A stretch of DNA of 42,930 nt, from positions 1-42,930 of the forward strand of contig NZ_JAANNB010000009.1 of NCBI RefSeq assembly GCF_011603975.1, given 5' to 3'. The position numbers and the translations under genes were made by a program. The notes under the pieces were generated by a model, which saw only the letters and a list, made by a program, of their open reading frames with translations, did not search any database and had not been told where the DNA came from. Source of the DNA: Cellulomonas sp. IC4_254 (GTDB taxonomy: Bacteria; Actinomycetota; Actinomycetes; Actinomycetales; Cellulomonadaceae). Positions 33,602-42,899 of the stretch are shown here, piece after piece (positions within the stretch are counted from its first letter, which is position 1; every line of letters begins with the position of its first letter).

Positions 33602-34687
33602 TCACACGTTGAAGCGGAACTCCACCACGTCGCCGTCGGCCATCACGTACTCCTTGCCCTCGATGCGCGCCTTGCCGGCGGAGCGGGCGGCCGCGACCGA
33701 GCCGGCCTCGACCAGGTCGTCGAACGAGATGACCTCGGCCTTGATGAAGCCCTTCTGGAAGTCCGTGTGGATGACCCCGGCCGCCTGCGGCGCGGTCCAC
33801 CCCTGGTGGATCGTCCAGGCCCTCGACTCCTTCGGGCCGGCGGTCAGGTAGGTCTGCAGGCCGAGGGTGTGGAACCCGACGCGGGCCAGCTGGTCGAGCC
33901 CCGCCTCCTCCTGGCCGTTCTCGGCGAGCATCTCCTTGGCCTCGTCGGGCTCGAGCTCGACCAGGTCGGACTCGAACTTGGCGTCGAGGAAGATCGCGTC
34001 CGCCGGCGCGACGAAGGCGCGCAGCTCGTCCTGCATCGCGGTGTCGGCGAGGCCGGCGTCGTCGGTGTTGAACACGTAGATGAACGGCTTGGCCGTCATC
34101 AGCTGCAGCGAGGCGAGGTCGGCCAGGTCGAGACCCGCGGCCTTCGCGCCCTGGAACAGCGTCTGGCCGGACTCCAGCACGGCCTGCGCGGCCTGCGCGG
34201 CGGCGAGCTCGGCGGGGTCCGCCTTCTTGATGCGCACCTCCTTCTCCAGGCGCGGGACGACCTTCTCGAGCGTCTGCAGGTCAGCGAGGACCAGCTCGGT
34301 GTTGATCGTCTCGATGTCGTCCTTGGGCGACACGCGGCCGTCGACGTGCACGACGTCGGGGTCGGCGAACGCGCGGGTCACCTGGCAGATGGCGTCGGCC
34401 TCGCGGATGTTGGCGAGGAACTTGTTGCCCAGGCCCTCGCCCTCGCTGGCGCCCTTGACTATGCCGGCGATGTCGACGAACGACACCGTCGCCGGGAGGA
34501 TCTTCTCGCTGCCGAAGATCTCCGCGAGCGTGTCCAGCCGCGGGTCCGGCAGCGGCACGACGCCGACGTTGGGCTCGATCGTGGCGAACGGGTAGTTCGC
34601 CGCGAGCACCTGCGCGCGGGTCAGGGCGTTGAAGAGCGTGCTCTTGCCGACGTTGGGCAGGCCGACGATGCCGATGGTGAGTGCCAC
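33602..34687 (-). CDS. ychF: Obg-family ATPase YchF/OLA1
   Basis: 361 residues. G1 GLPNVGKST (9-17) and NYPFATIEPNVG (31-42) are typical of the family. The G4-like site is FNTDDAG rather than NKxD, in keeping with the ATP preference known for YchF. A coiled insertion and a C-terminal TGS domain (ending KEYVMADGDVVEFRFNV) follow. YchF associates with ribosomes and modulates stress responses. Start is GTG with TAGGAT eight bases upstream, so leaderless mRNA is likely. It lies upstream of vapBC on the same strand. Confidence 0.96.
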   Translation of the reverse strand: MALTIGIVGLPNVGKSTLFNALTRAQVLAANYPFATIEPNVGVVPLPDPRLDTLAEIFGSEKILPATVSFVDIAGIVKGASEGEGLGNKFLANIREADAICQVTRAFADPDVVHVDGRVSPKDDIETINTELVLADLQTLEKVVPRLEKEVRIKKADPAELAAAQAAQAVLESGQTLFQGAKAAGLDLADLASLQLMTAKPFIYVFNTDDAGLADTAMQDELRAFVAPADAIFLDAKFESDLVELEPDEAKEMLAENGQEEAGLDQLARVGFHTLGLQTYLTAGPKESRAWTIHQGWTAPQAAGVIHTDFQKGFIKAEVISFDDLVEAGSVAAARSAGKARIEGKEYVMADGDVVEFRFNV

Positions 34688-34695
34688 GGGCGACC

Positions 34696-34701
34696 ATCCT
34701 A
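34696..34701 (-). promoter_or_regulatory. -10 hexamer TAGGAT, leaderless start of ychF
   Basis: TAGGAT reads on the minus strand, eight bases before the GTG start and 14 bases after the ABC permease stop. Confidence 0.5.
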
Positions 34702-34715
34702 GGGGGCGAGCCGCC

Positions 34716-36281
34716 TCAGGCGAACGAGCGGATGGTCTGCAGCAGCTCCGGCGCGCGCCGGTCGTACAGCCCGCCGCCGACCCGCACGCCCACGACCAGC
34801 GCGGCGGCGCCCGAGCCGAGGCCGACGAGCAGCGTGAGCACCTGCAGCAGCGGGTGCCCGGTCACGACTGCGGCGATGCCGAGCCCGACCGCCGGCAGGC
34901 ACACGACGAGCAGCAGCAGCATCCCCAGCGACTGCGTGAGCATCACCGCGAGCGAGGAGCCCTGCGGCGTGGAGAACGGGTTGTCCCCCGGCTTCGGCAC
35001 CGGGTAGACGAGGCGGGCCGAGTAGATCGACGACGCGCCCACGCCGACGGCCAGCACGCCGAGCGACATGCCGAGGACGGGCACCGTGGCGTCCCAGCGG
35101 CCGGAGACGCCGAGCACGAGCAGGTCGGTGGCGAGCACGACGGCGCCGCCGACGAGCATCCCGGCGAGCGCGCGGCCCGCGCGGTCCACCCGGCCGTCGA
35201 CCGGCGCGGCCACGTGGGTCCAGAACGCGGTGTCGTCGTAGGAGATGTCGGCGGACAGCGACCAGCCCATGACGAACGCGACCACGACGCCGGCGCCGAG
35301 CAGCAGCCCGCCACCCCGGCCGACGAACCACAGCAGCAGCACCATGACCGGCACGACGGCGACCGCCGCGGCGTACCGCGGGTCCCGGAGCCAGTAGGTG
35401 AGGCTGCGCGCGGCGACCGCGCCGGTGGGGGTCGCCGGGAACCGGGCGAAGAAGCCGAGCCCCTCGCTGCGCGCGACGTGGCCCGCGCCGCCGGGCGACC
35501 GCACGAGGGCCGCCGAGAGGGCGCGGTCCCAGACGCCGACGAGCACCGCGAGCGTCGCGCCCGAGACGGCGAGCTTGCCCAGGGCGGCGAGCCAGGCGCC
35601 GTCCTGGACGTCGGCCGCGAGCGCCCACGGCGCCCCGAGCGGCGTCCACCCGACGACGACCCCGACCTCGGGCAGCGCGTCGGCGACCGCCTGCAGCCCG
35701 GCGGTCGCGCCCAGCAGGAGGGGGCCGAGCAGCATGAGCGGGACGATCGCGAGGACGGCCGCGACCTCGCGGAACCGGCGGCCGCCGACCAGCGGCGCGA
35801 GCATGGTCGTGAACGCGCGGGAGCCGATGACGCAGGCGGCGACGCCCAGCGCGCCGCCGACCAGCCCGGCCAGCAGGGCCGCGGGCTCCCGCCACCACGC
35901 CAGGGCGGACGCGCCGCCGAGCACGAGGGTCGCGGCGCCGGGGACGCCCACCAGGCCGGCGAGCGTGAGCCCGGTCAGCAGGTGCCGGCGCCGGATCGCG
36001 AACAGCTGGAACCGTTCGGGGTCGAGGGTGCTGTCCACGCCGAACGCGACCAGCGGCAGCAGCCACCAGCCCGCCACCAGCAGCGCGCCGGCGAGCACGA
36101 CGACGGTGCGGGACAGCTCCGGGTCGTCGTGCGCGCCGAGCGCCACCAGGCCCACGACCGCGAGCCCCAGCAGGAACAGCGCGTACAGGACGGACAGCAG
36201 GAGCGCGACGACCTTCCACACGCTGCGCCGCAGGCCGTTGCGCAGCAGCGTGAGCTTCAGTCGGACGAGGTGCGCAACCAC
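34716..36281 (-). CDS. ABC-2-type exporter permease
   Basis: 521 residues with about twelve hydrophobic segments. No binding-protein-dependent EAA loop is seen, so it looks like an export-type permease. Start GTG (VVAHLVRLKLTLLRNGLRRS) overlaps the 3' end of the ATPase gene by 25 bases, the typical arrangement of a paired ATPase and permease. SLTYWLRDPRYAAAVAVVPV is the most distinctive segment. The substrate is unknown. It is the last gene of the pair, 28 bases before ychF. Confidence 0.82.
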   Translation of the reverse strand: MVAHLVRLKLTLLRNGLRRSVWKVVALLLSVLYALFLLGLAVVGLVALGAHDDPELSRTVVVLAGALLVAGWWLLPLVAFGVDSTLDPERFQLFAIRRRHLLTGLTLAGLVGVPGAATLVLGGASALAWWREPAALLAGLVGGALGVAACVIGSRAFTTMLAPLVGGRRFREVAAVLAIVPLMLLGPLLLGATAGLQAVADALPEVGVVVGWTPLGAPWALAADVQDGAWLAALGKLAVSGATLAVLVGVWDRALSAALVRSPGGAGHVARSEGLGFFARFPATPTGAVAARSLTYWLRDPRYAAAVAVVPVMVLLLWFVGRGGGLLLGAGVVVAFVMGWSLSADISYDDTAFWTHVAAPVDGRVDRAGRALAGMLVGGAVVLATDLLVLGVSGRWDATVPVLGMSLGVLAVGVGASSIYSARLVYPVPKPGDNPFSTPQGSSLAVMLTQSLGMLLLLVVCLPAVGLGIAAVVTGHPLLQVLTLLVGLGSGAAALVVGVRVGGGLYDRRAPELLQTIRSFA

Positions 36282-37024
36282 GCGAGCGCCCCCTCCGTGC
36301 GCCGCCCGCCGACCAGCTCGACGAACCGGTCCTCGAGCGAGGCGTCGCCGCGGACCTGGTCGACGGTGCCCTGGGCGAGCACGTGCCCGCCGGCGATCAC
36401 GGCGACGTGGTCGCACATCCGCTGCACCAGGTCCATCACGTGCGAGGAGACGACGACGGTGCCGCCGCCCGCGGCGTAGGCCGACAGGATGTCCCGGATG
36501 TTCGCGGCGGACACCGGGTCGACGGCCTCGAAGGGCTCGTCCAGCACCAGGACGCGCGGGGCGTGCACGAGGGCGCACGCTAGGCCGATCTTCTTGGTCA
36601 TGCCCGCCGAGTAGTCGACCACCAGGGTGTCGGCGTCGGCGGTGAGGTCGAAGGTGCGCAGCAGGTCGGCGGTGCGGTCCCGGACGGTGTCCCGGTCCAG
36701 GCCGCGCAGCAGCCCCGCGTAGGTGACGAGCTGCGCGCCGGTCAGCCGGTCGAACAGCCGCACGCCGTCGGGCAGCACGCCGAGCCCGGCCTTGACCGCG
36801 GGCGGGTCCGCCCACAGGTCCTGCCCCCGCACGAGCACCCGGCCGAAGTCCGGGCGCAGCAGCCCGGTCGCCATCGACAGCGTGGTGGTCTTGCCGGCGC
36901 CGTTCGGTCCGACGAGGCCGTAGAAGGACCCGGCGGGGACCTCCAGGTCGACGCCCGCCACGGCGATCTTCGTGCCGAACCTCTTCCACAGCCCTTGGAT
37001 GGACAAAGCGGACATCGGCTCCAT
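36257..37024 (-). CDS. ABC transporter ATP-binding protein (export type)
   Basis: 255 residues. Walker A GPNGAGKT (39-46), Walker B VLVLDEPFEAVDP and the H-loop SSHVMD are present. The signature motif is YSAGM rather than LSGGQ, as in a subset of ABC-2 exporters. It pairs with the overlapping permease gene. The start ATG (MEPMSALS) has TATGCT six bases upstream, implying leaderless mRNA; a second ATG three codons later is an alternative. It is divergent from rmuC with only 51 bases between starts. Confidence 0.9.
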   Translation of the reverse strand: MEPMSALSIQGLWKRFGTKIAVAGVDLEVPAGSFYGLVGPNGAGKTTTLSMATGLLRPDFGRVLVRGQDLWADPPAVKAGLGVLPDGVRLFDRLTGAQLVTYAGLLRGLDRDTVRDRTADLLRTFDLTADADTLVVDYSAGMTKKIGLACALVHAPRVLVLDEPFEAVDPVSAANIRDILSAYAAGGGTVVVSSHVMDLVQRMCDHVAVIAGGHVLAQGTVDQVRGDASLEDRFVELVGGRRTEGALAWLRTSSD

Positions 37025-37030
37025 CGACCC

Positions 37031-37036
37031 AGCATA
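37031..37036 (-). promoter_or_regulatory. -10 hexamer TATGCT, leaderless start of the ABC ATPase gene
   Basis: TATGCT reads on the minus strand, six bases before the ATG. Confidence 0.6.
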
Positions 37037-37062
37037 GGGGCGTGCGTGTCGGTGGCGCCTGG

Positions 37063-37068
37063 CAATCT
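37063..37068 (+). promoter_or_regulatory. -10 hexamer CAATCT, leaderless start of rmuC
   Basis: CAATCT on the plus strand lies seven bases before the ATG. It is 27 bases from the opposite -10, so the two RNA polymerases would compete. Confidence 0.45.
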
Positions 37069-37075
37069 GCGGGTC

Positions 37076-38461
37076 ATGGACACCGGAATCGTGCTCGCCC
37101 TCGCCGGGGCGCTCCTCGCGGGGCTCGCCCTCGGCTGGCTCCTCGCCGCCGGGCGGTCCGGCGCGCGGCTGCGCCGGGCGGAGGTGGAGGCCGCGCGGTG
37201 GCGCACGGCCGCGGAGCTCGGCGGCGGGAGCGTCGACGCGGACCGGCAGGCGGAGCGGTTCCGCGCGCTGGCCGCCGACGCGCTCGCGCAGAGCAGCGAG
37301 CAGTTCCTCGCCCTCGCCCACCAGAGCCTCGCGGCGCGGCACCAGGAGCAGTCCGGCGACCTCGCGCAGCGGGAGCAGGCGGTCCGCGCGATGGTCGATC
37401 CGCTGGCCCGCACCCTCGACGCGGTGCGGGCCGAGCTGCGCACCGCGGAGCAGAGCCGGGCGCAGCACGACGCCGCGCTGGGCGAGCAGGTGCGGCAGAT
37501 GCACGAGGAGGCCGGCCGGCTCCGGGAGCAGACCGCCCAGCTCGTCACCTCGCTGCGCGCGTCCCAGGTCCGCGGCCGGTGGGGCGAGGTGCAGCTGCGC
37601 CGCGTGGTCGAGGCCGCGGGGATGCTGCCGCACGTCGACTTCGCCGAGCAGGACCAGGTGCGCACCGACGACGGCCTGCTGCGACCGGACATGGTCGTGC
37701 ACCTCGCCGGCGGCAAGCGGGTCGTGGTCGACGCGAAGGTGCCGTTCCTCGGGTTCCTCGAGGCCGCCGAGGCGACCGACCCGGCCGAGCGCGAGCGCCG
37801 GCTCGCCGCGCACGCCCGGCACCTGCGCGCGCACGTCGACCAGCTCGCGGCCAAGCGGTACTGGGACCAGTTCAGCCCGTCGCCGGAGTTCGTCGTCATG
37901 TTCGTGCCGGCGGAGGCGTTCCTGCACGCGGCGATCGACGTGGACCCGGCGATCGTGGAGCGCGCGTTCGAGAAGGACGTCGTCATCGCGACGCCGATGA
38001 CGCTGCTCGCGCTGCTGCGCACCGTCGCCTACGCCTGGCGGCAGGACGCGCTGGCCAGCAACGCGCAGGCGGTGCTCGACCTGGGCAAGGAGCTGCACGG
38101 CCGGATCGCGACGCTCGGCGGGCACCTGTCCAAGGTCGGCCGGGCCATCGACTCGGCCGCCACGGCGTACAACCAGTCGGTCGCGTCGCTGGAGTCGCGG
38201 GTGCTGGTGAGCGCGCGGAAGTTCGCCGACCTGCGGGTCGTGGACGGCGGGCTGGAGACGCCGCCGTCGGTCGAGCGGCGGCTGTCCGTCGTGACCGCGC
38301 CCGAGCTCGTGGCGTGGGAGACGCAGCAGGTCGTGGGGCTGGGGCCGGACGGGCCCACCGCGCCCGGGACGGGGCGGCGGGCGGCCGACGCGCTCGGGGC
38401 GCTGGACGACGCGGTGCTCGGGGACGTGCGTCCGCCGGAGGCGGGGCCGGGCGCGGTCTGA
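37076..38461 (+). CDS. rmuC: DNA recombination protein RmuC
   Basis: 461 residues. An N-terminal membrane segment (about 5-25) leads to a long coiled coil (30-170) and the RmuC core: VRGRWGEVQLRRVVEAAGML, then RPDMVVHLAGGKRVVVDAKVP with the PD-(D/E)xK-like D..DAK, and EFVVMFVPAEAFL. RmuC limits DNA inversions at short inverted repeats in E. coli and is a predicted nuclease. The presence of many palindromes in this genome makes that role relevant, as inference. The ATG is fixed by the leaderless -10. It is convergent with ispH. Confidence 0.94.
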   Translation: MDTGIVLALAGALLAGLALGWLLAAGRSGARLRRAEVEAARWRTAAELGGGSVDADRQAERFRALAADALAQSSEQFLALAHQSLAARHQEQSGDLAQREQAVRAMVDPLARTLDAVRAELRTAEQSRAQHDAALGEQVRQMHEEAGRLREQTAQLVTSLRASQVRGRWGEVQLRRVVEAAGMLPHVDFAEQDQVRTDDGLLRPDMVVHLAGGKRVVVDAKVPFLGFLEAAEATDPAERERRLAAHARHLRAHVDQLAAKRYWDQFSPSPEFVVMFVPAEAFLHAAIDVDPAIVERAFEKDVVIATPMTLLALLRTVAYAWRQDALASNAQAVLDLGKELHGRIATLGGHLSKVGRAIDSAATAYNQSVASLESRVLVSARKFADLRVVDGGLETPPSVERRLSVVTAPELVAWETQQVVGLGPDGPTAPGTGRRAADALGALDDAVLGDVRPPEAGPGAV

Positions 38462-38494
38462 GGCGTCCGGCCGCGGTCTGGGGCGGCCGGGTGC

Positions 38495-38543
38495 GGTCTG
38501 ACGAGTCAGGCGCCGAGCCGACGTGGGCCGGAGCCGTCAGACC
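38495..38543. terminator. Inverted repeat between rmuC and ispH, possible bidirectional terminator
   Basis: GGTCTGACG (38495-38503) and CGTCAGACC (38535-38543) pair over a 31-base loop. The right arm contains the ispH stop codon. GCGGTCTG is repeated three times between 38454 and 38500. Confidence 0.45.
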
Positions 38544-39577
38544 GGGCGGACGGCCAGGTCGGGGCGGTCGCCGCGGCGCGGGCGCGGGTCGTCCCCACCG
38601 GCCGCGCGCAGGTCGGCACGGAGCTCGCGGGGCAGCGAGAACATGAGGTCCTCGGTCGCGGTCCGCACCTCCTCGACGTCGCCGAACCCGTGCGCCGCCA
38701 GCAGGTCCAGGACGTCCCGCACCAGGATCTCCGGCACCGAGGCGCCCGAGGTGACGCCGACGGTCCGCGCGCCGACGAGCCAGGCCGGGTCCACCTGCGC
38801 GGCGGTGTCCACCCGGTACGACGCGCGGGCGCCGTACTCGAGCGCGACCTCGGCCAGCCGCACCGAGTTCGACGAGTTCGCCGAGCCGACGGTGATCACC
38901 ACGTCGCACTCCGGCGCGAGCTTCTTGACCGCGACCTGCCGGTTCTGGGTGGCGTAGCAGATGTCGTCGCTCGGCGGGTCCTGGAGCAGCGGGAACCGCT
39001 CGCGCAGCCGGCGCACCGTCTCCATCGTCTCGTCCACCGACAGCGTGGTCTGCGAGATCCACACCACCCGGCTCTCGTCCCGGACCACCACGTCGGCGAC
39101 CGCGTCTGGGGAGTCGACCACCTGGACGTGGGCGGGCGCCTCGCCCTGGGTGCCCTCGACCTCCTCGTGGCCGGTGTGCCCGATCAGCAGGATGTCGAGG
39201 TCGGCCGCCGCGAACCGCACCGCCTCCTTGTGCACCTTGGTCACCAGGGGGCAGGTCGCGTCGATCGTCCGCAGCGACCGGGCCTCCGCCGCGGCCCGCA
39301 CCGCCGGGGACACCCCGTGCGCGGAGAACACCACCCGGGCGCCCTCGGGGACCTCGTCGGTCTCGTCGACGAACACCGCGCCGCGCGCCGCGAGGGTGTC
39401 CACGACGTGCCGGTTGTGCACGATCTCCTTGCGGACGTACACCGGCGCGCCGTAGTGCTCCAGGGCCTGCTCGACGGCGACGACCGCGCGGTCCACGCCG
39501 GCGCAGTACCCGCGCGGGGCGGCCAGCAGCACGCGCCGGCCCGCGGGGGCCGCGCCGTGCTCGGTGCCGACGGTCAC
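38537..39577 (-). CDS. ispH: 4-hydroxy-3-methylbut-2-enyl diphosphate reductase
   Basis: 346 residues. The three [4Fe-4S] cysteines are C25 (RGYCAGV), C109 (DATCPLV) and C207 (DDICYATQ). E139 in HEEVEG is the proton-relay position and [10 protein letters not shown] binds the diphosphate. IspH makes IPP and DMAPP in the final step of the MEP pathway. The C-terminal tail (about 315-346) is charged and variable. The GTG start has TACGAT six bases upstream, with GGGCCC between, the same spacer as the divergent xseA. Electrons may come from FdxA; that is inference. Confidence 0.97.
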   Translation of the reverse strand: MTVGTEHGAAPAGRRVLLAAPRGYCAGVDRAVVAVEQALEHYGAPVYVRKEIVHNRHVVDTLAARGAVFVDETDEVPEGARVVFSAHGVSPAVRAAAEARSLRTIDATCPLVTKVHKEAVRFAAADLDILLIGHTGHEEVEGTQGEAPAHVQVVDSPDAVADVVVRDESRVVWISQTTLSVDETMETVRRLRERFPLLQDPPSDDICYATQNRQVAVKKLAPECDVVITVGSANSSNSVRLAEVALEYGARASYRVDTAAQVDPAWLVGARTVGVTSGASVPEILVRDVLDLLAAHGFGDVEEVRTATEDLMFSLPRELRADLRAAGGDDPRPRRGDRPDLAVRPV

Positions 39578-39583
39578 GGGCCC

Positions 39584-39589
39584 ATCGTA
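39584..39589 (-). promoter_or_regulatory. -10 hexamer TACGAT, leaderless start of ispH
   Basis: TACGAT reads on the minus strand with spacer GGGCCC to the GTG start. Confidence 0.55.
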
Positions 39590-39620
39590 GGTCGCGCGCC
39601 CGGCGCGGGTGCGCCCCACG

Positions 39621-39692
39621 GCCGGTTCGGTGGGTCCAGCCGAGTTCGGCGGCTGTGAGCACCGAACTCGGCGGGGGCCACCGAACTCGGCG
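39621..39692. repeat. GCCGAACTCGG palindromic repeat cluster between ispH and xseA
   Basis: GCCGAGTTCGGC (39639-39650) is a perfect palindrome but for its centre, and CACCGAACTCGGCG follows twice (from 39660 and 39679, a 19-base step). GCCGGTTCGGTGG (from 39621) is a diverged inverse copy. The same GCCGAACTCGG motif occurs downstream of mshB (14682-14756). Confidence 0.7.
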
Positions 39693-39737
39693 CAGCGCCG
39701 CGGCGGTCGGCCGCCGCCCGGTGTCGGGCGCGCGTGG

Positions 39738-39743
39738 CAGGGT
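39738..39743 (+). promoter_or_regulatory. -10 hexamer CAGGGT, leaderless start of xseA
   Basis: CAGGGT lies six bases before the GTG start with the spacer GGGCCC. It is weaker than the others. Confidence 0.4.
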
Positions 39744-39749
39744 GGGCCC

Positions 39750-41066
39750 GTGCAGCAGCAGTCCTCCCCCACGACCCCGGCCCCGGGCGCGCCCGCCGAG
39801 CTGCCCGCCCGCGCGAACGAGACCACCGCCGAGCGCCCGTGGCCGGTGCGGCTGCTCTCGGTGAAGATCGCCGACTACGTCGCGAAGATGTCGCCCCTGT
39901 GGGTCGAGGGCCAGGTCGTGCAGCTCAACCGCCGCCCCGGCGCGAACATCGCCTTCCTCACGCTGCGGGACACGGACACGGACATGTCGCTGCCGGTGTC
40001 CATGCCCGCGGGCGTGCTGTCGGGTGCCGCTGCCCCGCTCGCCGAGGGCGCGCACGTCGTGGTGCACGCGCGCCCGACGTTCTGGACCAAGCGCGGCACG
40101 CTGCAGCTGAACGCCGACGAGGTGCGCGCGGTCGGCGTGGGCGAGCTGCTGGCCCGGATCGAGCACCTCAAGCGGGTGCTGGCCGCGGAGGGCCTGTTCG
40201 ACGCGGACCGCCGGGTGCCGCTGCCGTTCCTCCCCCGGGTCGTCGGCCTGGTGTGCGGGCGGGAGTCCAAGGCGGAGCACGACGTGGTGGTGAACGCCCG
40301 CGCGCGCTGGCCGCAGGTCGAGTTCGTGATCCGCGAGGTCGCGGTGCAGGGCGTCGGCGCGGTGCCCCAGGTCAGCCGGGCGATCGCGGAGCTCGACGCG
40401 GACCCGCGGGTCGAGGTGATCGTGGTCGCGCGCGGCGGTGGCTCGGTCGAGGACCTGCTGCCGTTCAGCAACGAGGCGATGGTCCGGGCGGCCGCCGCCT
40501 GCCGCACGCCGCTGGTGTCCGCGATCGGCCACGAGACCGACACCCCGCTGCTGGACCTGGTCGCCGACTACCGCGCGTCCACCCCGACGGACGCGGCGAA
40601 GCGGATCGTGCCGGACGTCGGCGAGGAGCGCGCCCGGGTGACCCAGGCCCGCGCCCGCATCCGGTCGGCCGTCGAGCACCGGGTGGCGCGCGAGGCCGCC
40701 GGGCTGGAGCAGGTGCGCAGCCGCCCCGTGCTCGCGCGACCGCACACGATGGTCGACACCCGCGAGGCCGAGGTGCTGCGCGCCCGGGACCACGCCCGGC
40801 GCAGCCTCGACCACGCGCTCGCCGGCGCGGTGACCTCGACCCGCGCGCTGGCCGCGCAGGTCCGGGCGCTGTCCCCCGCCGCGACGCTGGACCGCGGCTA
40901 CGCCGTGGTGCAGACGTCCGACGGGCGGGTGGTGCGCGAGGCGACCGAGGTCGCGGCGAAGGACTCGCTGCGGATCCGGGTGTCCCGCGGCGAGCTCATG
41001 GCGACGGTGCTGGCGGTCGCACCCGCCCGCAAGCGCCCGGCCGCCGAGGACGACGCGGACGCCTGA
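39750..41066 (+). CDS. xseA: Exodeoxyribonuclease VII large subunit
   Basis: 438 residues. An OB-fold domain (about 35-130, [20 protein letters not shown]) precedes the catalytic region with [38 protein letters not shown] and [20 protein letters not shown], then a coiled coil and a C-terminal [14 protein letters not shown]. XseA degrades single-stranded DNA together with the small XseB subunits. The usual neighbour xseB does not follow directly; an SDR/XRE pair does, and a gene starting at the window end could be xseB. The GTG start is chosen from the promoter spacing. Confidence 0.96.
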   Translation: MQQQSSPTTPAPGAPAELPARANETTAERPWPVRLLSVKIADYVAKMSPLWVEGQVVQLNRRPGANIAFLTLRDTDTDMSLPVSMPAGVLSGAAAPLAEGAHVVVHARPTFWTKRGTLQLNADEVRAVGVGELLARIEHLKRVLAAEGLFDADRRVPLPFLPRVVGLVCGRESKAEHDVVVNARARWPQVEFVIREVAVQGVGAVPQVSRAIAELDADPRVEVIVVARGGGSVEDLLPFSNEAMVRAAAACRTPLVSAIGHETDTPLLDLVADYRASTPTDAAKRIVPDVGEERARVTQARARIRSAVEHRVAREAAGLEQVRSRPVLARPHTMVDTREAEVLRARDHARRSLDHALAGAVTSTRALAAQVRALSPAATLDRGYAVVQTSDGRVVREATEVAAKDSLRIRVSRGELMATVLAVAPARKRPAAEDDADA

Positions 41067-41094
41067 CGGGCGCGCGCCCACGCACCCGGCCGCA

Positions 41095-41147
41095 GGTCGC
41101 GGGCCGCGCGGCGCGGGCGCACGGCGGCGCACCGCGCGCCCGCGACC
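41095..41147. terminator. Hairpin between convergent xseA and SDR genes
   Basis: GGTCGCGGGC (41095-41104) and GCCCGCGACC (41138-41147) pair perfectly across a GC-rich, itself structured loop, in the 86 bases between the two stops. It could serve both directions. Confidence 0.55.
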
Positions 41148-41152
41148 CGGCG

Positions 41153-41917
41153 TCACTTCCCGTGCGGGTCCCGCGCGTTCAGCGCCGCCACCACCTGCGG
41201 GTAGTCCCCGCGGGCCTCGCCGTACCGGAGGAACTTCACGCGCTCGACCTGGATCTCGGTCGCGTCGGGCTGCGCCTCCAGCAGCGCCATGACCTCCGCG
41301 ACGAACGCGTCGAGCGGCATGGCGTCGGCGTTCTCCCGGTGCCCCGGCATGAGGTCCGTCTGCACCGACGGCGGCTCGAGCTCGACCACGCGCACGCTCG
41401 TGCCCGCCAGCTGCAGCCGGACCGACTCGCTGAGCATGTGGATGAACGCCTTGCTCGCGTTGTAGGTCGGGGTGACCTGGAGCGGGGCGAACGCGAGCCC
41501 CGACGACACGGTGAGGATCGTCGCGTCCGGGCGGGTCTGCAGGTGCTCGACGAACGCCGCGATCAGCCGGATCGGACCGAGCACGTTGGTGGTCACGGTC
41601 TGCTCCGCGGTGTCGAGGAACCCGGCCGGGTCGGTCCAGTCCTCGACGCGCATGATGCCGGCCATCGGGACCAGGACGTTCACCTCGGGGTGCTCGGCGA
41701 TCACCCGCTTCGCGACCTCGGCGACGTCCTCGGCGTCCGCGGTGTCGATCCGGTAGGCGTGGATGCCCGGGTGCTCGGCCGTCACGCGGTCCAGCAGCTC
41801 GGTGCGCCGGCCGCCGACGATCACCTCGTTCCCGCGCTCGTGCAGGGCGACGGCGAGCGCCAGGCCGATGCCGCTCGTCGCGCCGGGGATGAAGACGGTG
41901 TTCCCTGTGATTCGCAT
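41153..41917 (-). CDS. DltE-like short-chain dehydrogenase/reductase
   Basis: 254 residues. GATSGIG (12-18) is the cofactor loop, VSSG and YNASK are catalytic, and the usual NAG reads MAG in LVPMAGIMR. SVRLQLAGTSVRVVELEPPS and VQTDLMPGH match the DltE/oxidoreductase group seen beside XRE regulators. The substrate is unknown. AAGACT lies six bases before the ATG, a weak leaderless -10. It is divergent from the XRE gene, which probably controls it. Confidence 0.9.
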   Translation of the reverse strand: MRITGNTVFIPGATSGIGLALAVALHERGNEVIVGGRRTELLDRVTAEHPGIHAYRIDTADAEDVAEVAKRVIAEHPEVNVLVPMAGIMRVEDWTDPAGFLDTAEQTVTTNVLGPIRLIAAFVEHLQTRPDATILTVSSGLAFAPLQVTPTYNASKAFIHMLSESVRLQLAGTSVRVVELEPPSVQTDLMPGHRENADAMPLDAFVAEVMALLEAQPDATEIQVERVKFLRYGEARGDYPQVVAALNARDPHGK

Positions 41918-41923
41918 GCCCCG

Positions 41924-41929
41924 AGTCTT
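41924..41929 (-). promoter_or_regulatory. -10 hexamer AAGACT, leaderless start of the SDR gene
   Basis: AAGACT reads on the minus strand, six bases before the ATG. Weak match. Confidence 0.35.
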
Positions 41930-42006
41930 CGGCGGCCCGCGCGGCCCCGCCAGAGAGCGGTTGTCGGGGGACCGCCGATCCCTGGTTCCGCCGGGTCGCG
42001 CCCGCC

Positions 42007-42012
42007 GATACT
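42007..42012 (+). promoter_or_regulatory. -10 hexamer GATACT, leaderless start of the XRE gene
   Basis: GATACT lies six bases before the GTG start. A TTGTCG at 41961-41966 is too distant to be its -35. Confidence 0.5.
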
Positions 42013-42018
42013 GCTCGG

Positions 42019-42870
42019 GTGGATCGCGACGCGCTGGCCGACTTCCTGCTCCGGCACCGGGAGGCGCTGCGCCCGGACGACGTCGGGCTGCCGCCGGGCG
42101 CGCGGCGGCGGGCGCCCGGCCTGCGCCGCGAGGAGGTCGCGCAGCTGGCCGTCATGTCGACGGACTACTACACCCGGCTGGAGCAGCGGCGCGGCCCGCA
42201 GCCGAGCACCCAGATGCTCGGCTCGCTCGCCCGGGCGCTGCGGCTCACGCCCGACGAGCGCGACTACCTGTACCGGGTCGCCGGCCACAGCGCGCCCGAC
42301 CGGGCCGCCCGCGAGGACTACGTCGCCCCGGGCCTGCTCCGGGTGCTGGACCGGATCACGGACTCCCCGGCGCTGATCCTCGACGGGCTCGGCCGGACCC
42401 TGGTGCAGAACGACCTCGCCCGCGCCCTGTTCGGCCCCGTCGAGCAGCTGACCGGGTGGGAGCGCAGCGCGATCTACCGCTGGTTCGCGCACCCGGCGAC
42501 CGAGCGGCTGATGTACCCGGAGGAGGACCGCGACCGGCAGAGCCGCGCGCAGGTCGCCTCGCTGCGCGCGACGCTCGGGGCGGAGGGCCCGCGGTCCCGG
42601 GCGGCCGAGCTGGTGCGCGCGCTGTCCGCCCGCAGCCCGGAGTTCGTCGCGATCTGGGAGGCGCACGAGGTGTCCCGGCGGTTCGAGGACCACAAGACGC
42701 TGGTGCACCCCCGGGTCGGGCCGATCGAGGTCGACTGCCAGGCGCTGTTCACCGAGGACGGCGCGCAGACGCTGCTCGTGCTCACGGCCGCGCCGCGCAG
42801 CGAGGCGGAGGGCCGGCTGCGGCTGCTGGGCGTGCTCGGGACGCAGGAGTTCGCGGCGCGGGAGGGCTGA
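42019..42870 (+). CDS. XRE-family regulator with MmyB-like ligand domain
   Basis: 283 residues. The helix-turn-helix lies at about 30-65 (APGLRREEVAQLAVMSTDYY, then TRLEQRRGPQPS). The C-terminal part (about 100-270) matches the MmyB-like PAS-type domain, with NDLARALFGP, AEELVRALSA-like and HPRVGPIEVDCQAL segments. Regulators of this type usually sit divergent to a dehydrogenase, as here, and may bind fatty acid-like ligands, by family. Start is GTG, six bases after the -10. The next gene begins 29-38 bases downstream. Confidence 0.9.
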   Translation: MDRDALADFLLRHREALRPDDVGLPPGARRRAPGLRREEVAQLAVMSTDYYTRLEQRRGPQPSTQMLGSLARALRLTPDERDYLYRVAGHSAPDRAAREDYVAPGLLRVLDRITDSPALILDGLGRTLVQNDLARALFGPVEQLTGWERSAIYRWFAHPATERLMYPEEDRDRQSRAQVASLRATLGAEGPRSRAAELVRALSARSPEFVAIWEAHEVSRRFEDHKTLVHPRVGPIEVDCQALFTEDGAQTLLVLTAAPRSEAEGRLRLLGVLGTQEFAAREG

Positions 42871-42899
42871 GCGGCGCGGGGTCGGCGGTCGTTGGTTAG

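Noticed and set aside
38454-38500. Triple GCGGTCTG as a CRISPR-like repeat
   Set aside because: Units are eight bases at irregular spacing, with no spacers or cas genes.
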